Positions 59,898-64,000 of a stretch of 64,000 bases of DNA are shown here, piece after piece. Under the pieces are notes generated by a model. That model was not told the origin of the DNA and searched no databases. It saw only the letters and a list, made by a program, of their open reading frames with translations. Position 1 is the first letter of the stretch. Each line of letters begins with the position of its first letter. The position numbers were made by a program, and so were the translations under genes. Source of the DNA: UBA11524 sp045132495 (GTDB lineage Bacteria > Bacillota > Clostridia > Christensenellales > Aristaeellaceae); assembly GCA_045132495.1 (NCBI GenBank), contig JBGUSK010000097.1, positions 1 to 64,000 of the forward strand, read 5' to 3'.

Positions 59898-60440
59898 TCA
59901 GAGAAGCTCCCTGACCTTCTTGGCCACGTTCTTCATGTCCTCGGTGGGCTCAAAGCGGGCGACGATCTGCCCGTCCTTGCCGATCAGGAACTTGGTGAAG
60001 TTCCATTTTACCTCGCCGTTTTTCTTGTAATCCTTGTCCATCTTCTTGGCGATGCCGCTCATCATGATGCCCATGGGGCTCATGCCGAAGCCTTTAAACT
60101 TGGTGTTGTCCGCAAGATACCGGAACAGCGGGATAGCGGTTTCGCCCCGCACATCTGCCTTGGCGAACTGCGGGAAGGTGATGCCGAAGCGCCCTGTGCA
60201 GAAGGTGTGGATCTCCTCGTCGCTGCCGGGAGCCTGCTCGCCAAACTGGTTGCAGGGAATGTCGATGACCTCGAAATCCTTGCCCTGCAATTCGTCGTAC
60301 AGCTCCTGCAGCGGCTCGTACTGGGGCGTGAAGCCGCAGCCTGTGGCGGTGTTGACGATCAGCAGCACCTTGCCCTTGTAATCCGCCATGGAAACCTCGG
60401 TGCCGTCGGTCTTCCTGATCTTGAAATCGTAAATGCTCAT
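59898..60440 (-). CDS. Glutathione peroxidase family thiol peroxidase
   Basis: 180 residues. Peroxidatic Cys35 in NTATGCGFTPQYEPLQELY, NQFGEQAPGSDEEI with the catalytic Gln, and WNFTKFLIGKDG with the Trp/Asn of the tetrad. Cys rather than Sec (codon TGC), so it probably uses thioredoxin. ATG 60440 follows AGGAGGACTACC. Divergent from an HxlR regulator. Confidence 0.95.
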   Translation of the reverse strand: MSIYDFKIRKTDGTEVSMADYKGKVLLIVNTATGCGFTPQYEPLQELYDELQGKDFEVIDIPCNQFGEQAPGSDEEIHTFCTGRFGITFPQFAKADVRGETAIPLFRYLADNTKFKGFGMSPMGIMMSGIAKKMDKDYKKNGEVKWNFTKFLIGKDGQIVARFEPTEDMKNVAKKVRELL

Positions 60441-60509
60441 GGTAGTCCTCCTGATTCTTTTCGACAAGCTCTCATTTTGCTCTTTACTCTTATTTACTTA
60501 TCTGCTATC

Positions 60510-60538
60510 ATTTTATGCATGGGAACCATTCCCGTCAA
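60510..60538 (-). promoter_or_regulatory. gpx promoter with embedded palindrome
   Basis: Minus-strand TTGACG (60538-60533), 17 bp, TAAAAT (60515-60510). The palindrome GGGAACCATTCCC (60521-60533) fills the spacer and is a candidate HxlR operator. Confidence 0.65.
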
Positions 60539-60591
60539 TTACGCAGATTATTCTGACCAGATAAGAAAAAACTGAGCATGGAGGAATGAAT

Positions 60592-60918
60592 ATGTCAACC
60601 ACCCACAACTGCCCCTGCACCCAGGCCTGCCCCCTGCAGCGCGCCATGGAAATGATCGGCAGCAAATGGAAGCTGTCCCTGCTCTGCTCCCTGATGGTGG
60701 ACGGCTCCACCCGCTACAACGAACTGAAGCGCAAGATGAATGGCATCTCCAACACCATGCTGGCCAAGTCCCTCAAGGAGATGGAGGACGACGGCCTCGT
60801 TACCCGCACGGAGTACATGGAGGTACCCATCCGTGTGGAATATGCCATCACCGAGAAGGCCAGGGCATTGGGGCCGATCCTGGTACAGCTGGCGCAGTGG
60901 GCGGTCAGCAACACCTAA
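60592..60918 (+). CDS. HxlR-family transcriptional regulator
   Basis: 108 residues, winged helix of the HxlR type: CPLQRAMEMIGSKWKLSLLCSLM, RYNELKRKMNGISNTMLAKSLKEMEDDGLVTRTEY. Three N-terminal cysteines (CPCTQAC) recall redox-sensing HxlR proteins such as HypR. ATG 60592 is 7 bp after GGAGG; the ATG at 60586 is too close to it. Next to gpx, suggesting oxidative or electrophile control. Confidence 0.9.
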   Translation: MSTTHNCPCTQACPLQRAMEMIGSKWKLSLLCSLMVDGSTRYNELKRKMNGISNTMLAKSLKEMEDDGLVTRTEYMEVPIRVEYAITEKARALGPILVQLAQWAVSNT

Positions 60919-60980
60919 GCAATGAAAGGAAAAACGGCACTATCTCCCTTCCCGACGGAGAGTGTCACAACCAAAATGTG

Positions 60981-61019
60981 AAAAGCCCGCAATGAAGCAG
61001 GAAAGTCTGTTTCATTGCG
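60981..61019 (-). terminator. Terminator after the acetyltransferase gene
   Basis: Minus strand: CGCAATGAA, loop, TTCATTGCG, then GGGCTTTTC. Confidence 0.7.
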
Positions 61020-61032
61020 AGCCATGCCTATA

Positions 61033-61974
61033 TTATTGATCGATCCGGCGCACTACACTGGCTGTATAGGGTACGAAATACTTTTCCCAGAAGCCAGCGG
61101 CGGTGGGGTTGAAGCTCTCGTAATCCACGCCAAGGTATATCACACCATCCCTTGCCATCGCACTGAGGACATAATCCAGCAGGAGCTGACTCACGCCAGT
61201 ACTGCGCCATGCGGGCACACAGTACGCGCCGCAGATGTTTCGCATGCCCTCATGCTCACTGATGAAGTTCTCCCCATCACTGCACACCTCTATGAAGGCG
61301 ATCAACCGGCCCTCCACGGTGGCTGTAAACAGACGAGAATCCCGATGTTTCACCGCATCGAGCCACGCCCTGCGCCCCGCCTCTGTCCGAGCCATGAAGC
61401 ACGGACTCTGGCACAGATGCTCATCCAGCGCCCAGCGCATCTCCCGTACCGCGTCGCCGCTGCCTGTAGGCAACTCGCAGCATGTAACGCCCTTCACAGG
61501 CGTGGCGTTCAGCAACTCCACGCGGCGGATCGCATCTGCGCAGCGCTGGCCAAAGCCGTAGCGGAACAGCTCCTGCTTAGCAACCTTCTCGTGCTCGTAT
61601 AGCGCAATGGCATGATACTTTGCCCCTGCGCGCACCCACCGATCCGCCGCGGCCTGATACATTCGCTGTAGCGTGCGGTTCGGAGCAGTCTCAGCCAGTC
61701 CATGGGCATGAACAGGCGAAAACACGCCCACAAATTGTTTCTGATAGCCAGTCCCCCAAGTGCCGAACATCCCATGGAAGGGCCCATAGGCGCCCAGATA
61801 GCCAACCAGTCGGCCGTTCTCTACTGCTGCCACGCCCAGCCCGTTTACAAGGGAGGACAACTCAGGCAGGACGCATGCAGGCAAATCCACCGCCGCGCGC
61901 TCCATATCCAGTTGCTTTTGAGCAAGGCAAACTGCCTCAGCCACATGGCAGAGCTGAAAATCCACAATATTCAT
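61033..61974 (-). CDS. GNAT-family N-acetyltransferase with attenuator leader
   Basis: 313 residues. N-terminal part begins MNIVDFQLCHVAEAVCLAQKQ, a GNAT-like start, followed by an inactive-looking first domain (AAVENGRLVGYLGAYGPFHGMFGTWG). The C-terminal GNAT domain has LFTATVEGRLIAFIEVCSDGENF and the acetyl-CoA loop CGAYCVPAWRSTGVSQLLLDYVLSAMARDGVIYLGVDYESFNPTAAGFWEKYFVPY. Substrate unknown. Its GGAGGA ribosome site, 6 bp before the ATG, is buried in a perfect hairpin after a leader ORF, which suggests inducible translation as in antibiotic-resistance genes. Confidence 0.88.
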   Translation of the reverse strand: MNIVDFQLCHVAEAVCLAQKQLDMERAAVDLPACVLPELSSLVNGLGVAAVENGRLVGYLGAYGPFHGMFGTWGTGYQKQFVGVFSPVHAHGLAETAPNRTLQRMYQAAADRWVRAGAKYHAIALYEHEKVAKQELFRYGFGQRCADAIRRVELLNATPVKGVTCCELPTGSGDAVREMRWALDEHLCQSPCFMARTEAGRRAWLDAVKHRDSRLFTATVEGRLIAFIEVCSDGENFISEHEGMRNICGAYCVPAWRSTGVSQLLLDYVLSAMARDGVIYLGVDYESFNPTAAGFWEKYFVPYTASVVRRIDQ

Positions 61975-61980
61975 TCTGTT

Positions 61981-62000
61981 TCCTCCAATCTTTTGGAGGA
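61981..62000 (-). promoter_or_regulatory. Hairpin sequestering the acetyltransferase ribosome binding site
   Basis: Minus strand: TCCTCCAA, AAGA, TTGGAGGA, an 8-bp perfect stem with a 4-nt loop. The 3' arm is the Shine-Dalgarno (GGAGGA, 61986-61981); the 5' arm begins 6 nt after the leader ORF stop. Confidence 0.8.
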
Positions 62001-62005
62001 TTTGT

Positions 62006-62053
62006 TTATCGTGTCTCCTCCTTCAACACGATCATCAAACAATAACGCCTCAT
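62006..62053 (-). CDS. 15-codon leader peptide of the acetyltransferase
   Basis: MRRYCLMIVLKEETR, ATG 62053 preceded by GAAGGAGGCGATTGCC (strong site), stop TAA at 62006. Lies between a good promoter and the hairpin that hides the downstream ribosome site. Ribosome stalling near its end would free the sequestered site. Role inferred from architecture. Confidence 0.65.
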   Translation of the reverse strand: MRRYCLMIVLKEETR

Positions 62054-62084
62054 GGCAATCGCCTCCTTCGCAGTTGATGCATTT

Positions 62085-62113
62085 ATCATATCACACTTCA
62101 CGTACAAGCGCAA
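62085..62113 (-). promoter_or_regulatory. Promoter of leader peptide-acetyltransferase transcript
   Basis: Minus-strand TTGCGC (62113-62108), 17 bp, TATGAT (62090-62085). Confidence 0.6.
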
Positions 62114-62134
62114 GAAAACAAATCGCCTGATCGT

Positions 62135-62221
62135 TCAGGCCACCTTCTCACGCCCTCCTGTGAGCAGTAATGAAAGGACTTCCGATCTATCAAACTGAAT
62201 TGAGTTTCTGCGGCATGTCAC
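62135..62221 (-). CDS. Possible 28-residue peptide upstream of the leader
   Basis: GTG 62221 is 8 bp after AAAGGAGG; the frame reads MTCRRNSIQFDRSEVLSLLL then TGGREKVA and stops at 62135. A TATACT with an overlapping GCCCGACAG/CTGTTGGGC inverted repeat lies upstream. Too short to judge beyond the strong ribosome site. Confidence 0.35.
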   Translation of the reverse strand: MTCRRNSIQFDRSEVLSLLLTGGREKVA

Positions 62222-62303
62222 TTCGGCGACCTCCTTTCTTTCACAAGCAACTTCGCCCAACAGTATACCTGTCGGGCAATCGCAGATCCAACGCAACTTT
62301 TTC

Positions 62304-62418
62304 CGCTGGAGACGTAGGAGGTTACCCCACCTGCGTTTCCAGCTGATGCGGGAGCGAAAACAAGTGTGCGCTAAGCAGAAACATTACGATCAGCGGGGTA
62401 TCAGCAGATACTTCTTTA
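62304..62418 (-). pseudogene. Remnant of a second copy of the exported protein gene
   Basis: Minus strand encodes KKYLLI then, after a frameshift, PLIVMFLLSAHLFSLPHQLE, matching the start of the 226-residue protein at 55348-56028. The start codon has become ATA (62418-62416), frameshifts are present and the rest is gone. Part of the duplicated segment copy B. Confidence 0.8.
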
Positions 62419-62485
62419 TCGTGTTTCACCGTCCTTTGATATGGAAACGGATGATGCACGGAGGTTCTTCCAAGAAAAACGAATG

Positions 62486-62517
62486 GTAACGTTGATCCTT
62501 TTTCAGGGATGCGTTTA
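62486..62517 (+). promoter_or_regulatory. Possible ECF autoregulated promoter
   Basis: GTAAC (62486-62490) and CGTTTA (62512-62517), kept in copy A as GTTAC...CGTTTA. Resembles ECF -35/-10 elements with a long spacing; tentative. Confidence 0.35.
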
Positions 62518-62597
62518 ACATTCCCGGCGAATGCCTCGTCTAATAAGGTGAAGGCAGTCGTGCATGAACGACTGGCGAGGGAAAGGAGGTGGCGGAA

Positions 62598-63107
62598 ATG
62601 ACTCCAGTCCAGGGCCCGGACAGGGAGAAAAGACTCAACCATATGGTACTGACCTATGAAAAAGACCTGCTGCGGATGTGCTGCGCGTATCTCCGGGATG
62701 TTGAACTTGCCCGGGATGCGGTGCAGGAAACCTTCCTCAAGGCCTACCGCCGCATGGATAAGTTTGAAGGCAAGGCCAGTGAAAAAACCTGGCTGATGCG
62801 TATTGCGATCAATACCTGTAAAGACATGCTCCGCGGCGGCTGGTTCCGCCATGTGGACGCAAACACCGTGCTGGAGGATCTGCCTTTGCCGGTGGCTCCG
62901 CCCAGCGTGGAGCATATCGCCCTGACCAGCGCTATCATGGCGCTGCCCCGCAAGCAAATGGAGGTCATCCTCCTGCACTGCGATCAGGGCATGAACATCC
63001 GTGAAACGGCCCAGGCGCTGGGGATCACCCCGCCTGCGGTCATCAACCGACTGAAAAAGGCGCGCAGTGCACTTCGCATTGCGCTGGAAGGAGGGGCTGA
63101 CGAATGA
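62598..63107 (+). CDS. ECF-type RNA polymerase sigma factor
   Basis: 169 residues. Region 2: VLTYEKDLLRMCCAYLRDVELARDAVQETFLKAYRRMDKFEGKASEKTWLMRIAINTCKDMLR. Region 4: IMALPRKQMEVILLHCDQGMNIRETAQALGITPPAVINRLKKARSALR. SigV/SigW-like. ATG 62598 is 8 bp after AAAGGAGG. Overlaps the following gene by 4 bp (ATGA), the usual sigma/anti-sigma arrangement. Confidence 0.93.
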   Translation: MTPVQGPDREKRLNHMVLTYEKDLLRMCCAYLRDVELARDAVQETFLKAYRRMDKFEGKASEKTWLMRIAINTCKDMLRGGWFRHVDANTVLEDLPLPVAPPSVEHIALTSAIMALPRKQMEVILLHCDQGMNIRETAQALGITPPAVINRLKKARSALRIALEGGADE

Positions 63108-64000
63108 CGGAACAGGAAAACCGTAAAATCCGGGAGGCTTTGACCTCCTGTCTCTCCGGCGTGGATGCGCTGCCCTCCATGCGGGCGGACATCCTGCGCG
63201 CCGCGAAGGGAGAAAAGAAAGTGAAACGCAATCTGAGCAAGGGCCTGGTGCTGGCCCTGGTATTGATCCTGATGATGAGCTCCGTCGCCGTGGCGGCGGG
63301 ATTGGGGCTGTTCGGGCAGATCGGGCAGCAGGAACACTCCGATTCCCGCCTGCCCGGGCTGGAGAATGTATCCACTGTGCTGGACAAGGCCTTCGATGTG
63401 GGCGGCGGCGTGACCGTCACCGTGCATCAGGCCTACTACGATGGCAGCCGCGTGTTTATTTCCTACTCGGTGACGGGCCCCCATGATGTGCTGGAAACCG
63501 GCACGGGCAAGCCTGATCTCGTGAATTACGACCAGAAGTACGACGGTGTGACCTTCGCCGACATGTGGTATGTGGAAGGCCCCAACGGACAGGCGCTCAT
63601 GTCCTGGCTGGACGGCAGCGAGCCCCGCTGGGCGAAGACCACCTCCGTCAACGTGCACGACGGTTTGCAGATCGGCGATGAATACCTGGACATCATTGGC
63701 GGCGAGTACTACTGGCTGGAGGATGGCACGCTGATGAGCTGGAAGGAATGCATCGTGCCCGAAGAGCTGGCCGCCGACGAGGTGACCTTCTCCATCGGCG
63801 TGTTCACCACCGGCAGCGCTTATTACCAGACGGCGGAGGCCCTGTACACCTTCGGTGTGGATCGCGGCGAGACCACCTGGCATGACTTCACCGTGAAGAA
63901 GGCGGCTCCCGGCGTGGCTCTGACCGGCACGGCCCAGACCGCCGACTGGACGGCCACCGCTGACCTCACCGCCAGCGCCATTGACGTGAAGGGCACCGTG
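63104..64000 (+). CDS. DUF4179-like membrane protein, likely anti-sigma factor (runs off window)
   Basis: First 299 residues. Short cytoplasmic N-terminus (NRKIREALTSCLSGVDALPSMRADILRAAKGEKK), one membrane helix (GLVLALVLILMMSSVAVAAGLGLF), then an extracytoplasmic domain with VLDKAFDVGGGVTVTVHQAYYDGSRVFISYSVTGP, characteristic of DUF4179 proteins paired with ECF sigma factors. The N-terminal helix would hold the sigma factor. ATG 63104 after GGAAGGAGGGGCTGACGA. Confidence 0.85.
   Translation, partial: MTEQENRKIREALTSCLSGVDALPSMRADILRAAKGEKKVKRNLSKGLVLALVLILMMSSVAVAAGLGLFGQIGQQEHSDSRLPGLENVSTVLDKAFDVGGGVTVTVHQAYYDGSRVFISYSVTGPHDVLETGTGKPDLVNYDQKYDGVTFADMWYVEGPNGQALMSWLDGSEPRWAKTTSVNVHDGLQIGDEYLDIIGGEYYWLEDGTLMSWKECIVPEELAADEVTFSIGVFTTGSAYYQTAEALYTFGVDRGETTWHDFTVKKAAPGVALTGTAQTADWTATADLTASAIDVKGTV

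Larger units (their letters stand above)
62304..62826. repeat. Duplicated segment, copy B
   Basis: Counterpart of 55913-56236. Copy B keeps the sigma factor and has lost the exported-protein gene. The main difference is about 190 bp of sigma 5' coding sequence (about 62563-62755) missing from copy A. Confidence 0.8.

Noticed and set aside
62322..62978. 218-codon minus-strand frame across the sigma gene
   Set aside because: Antisense to the sigma factor; only its last part is real similarity, namely the remnant of the exported protein gene.

Overview
The window looks like a GC-rich, endospore-lineage Bacillota (Clostridia) chromosome from a carbohydrate-rich habitat such as the gut or rumen. 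The evidence is a YunB sporulation gene, a T-box-controlled leuS, AGGAGG-type ribosome binding sites, TTGACA-N17-TATAAT promoters, a type I dockerin, several plant- or mucin-glycan hydrolases, WG-repeat and DUF4179-type secreted proteins, and an ECF sigma factor. The exact family is inference; a Christensenellales/Aristaeellaceae-like genome would fit.

Layout. 1-13.6 kb: start of smc, a YczE-like membrane protein, yunB, a class A penicillin-binding protein, a small PD-(D/E)XK protein, a SNF2 helicase, a pentapeptide-repeat protein, a Nudix-HAD fusion, an L,D-transpeptidase and cvpA, with dispersed hairpin repeats between them. 13.7-15.8 kb: a short alaS lacking the C-Ala domain. 16.3-20.6 kb: a glycan locus (GH105, small protein, Gfo/Idh oxidoreductase) divergent from a GH42 beta-galactosidase. 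20.8-28.6 kb: OhrR-like regulator, PPK2, flavin-binding protein, WG-repeat protein, AraC-phosphotransferase fusion, acyltransferase, Nudix hydrolase and a secreted flavoprotein. 28.8-32.8 kb: malic enzyme and T-box leuS. 33-43.2 kb: GH43, LacZ-type GH2, a large dockerin protein, an SH3-repeat protein and a trypsin-fold protein whose catalytic serine is replaced.

43.3-51.7 kb is a complete-looking 8.4-kb integrated element. A 23-bp direct repeat of the tRNA-Leu(CAG) 3' end bounds it. It carries a tyrosine integrase, repressor, excisionase-like protein, primase-like zinc protein, RepA-like ATPase, scaffold-like protein, major capsid protein and both terminase subunits. No portal, head-tail or tail, lysis or protease gene is visible. 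The gene set resembles a capsid-encoding phage satellite, or else a neatly trimmed prophage. Its large terminase is divided into an ATPase and a nuclease ORF by an in-frame TGA, and the second ORF has its own well-placed ribosome binding site. Two inverted six-box arrays with 9-bp phasing and tandem 12-bp repeats near both ends are candidate recombination, replication or regulatory sites.

51.9-53.2 kb is a small AT-rich island (membrane/coiled-coil protein and XRE regulator). 53.4-64 kb holds an aconitase, a two-component system with a membrane partner, a glutathione peroxidase divergent from an HxlR regulator, an acetyltransferase whose ribosome binding site is locked in a hairpin behind a 15-codon leader ORF, and an ECF sigma/DUF4179 operon running off the window. 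Degraded copies at 55.9-56.2 kb and 62.3-62.8 kb show that the sigma region and its divergent neighbour were duplicated, and that each copy then lost a different gene.
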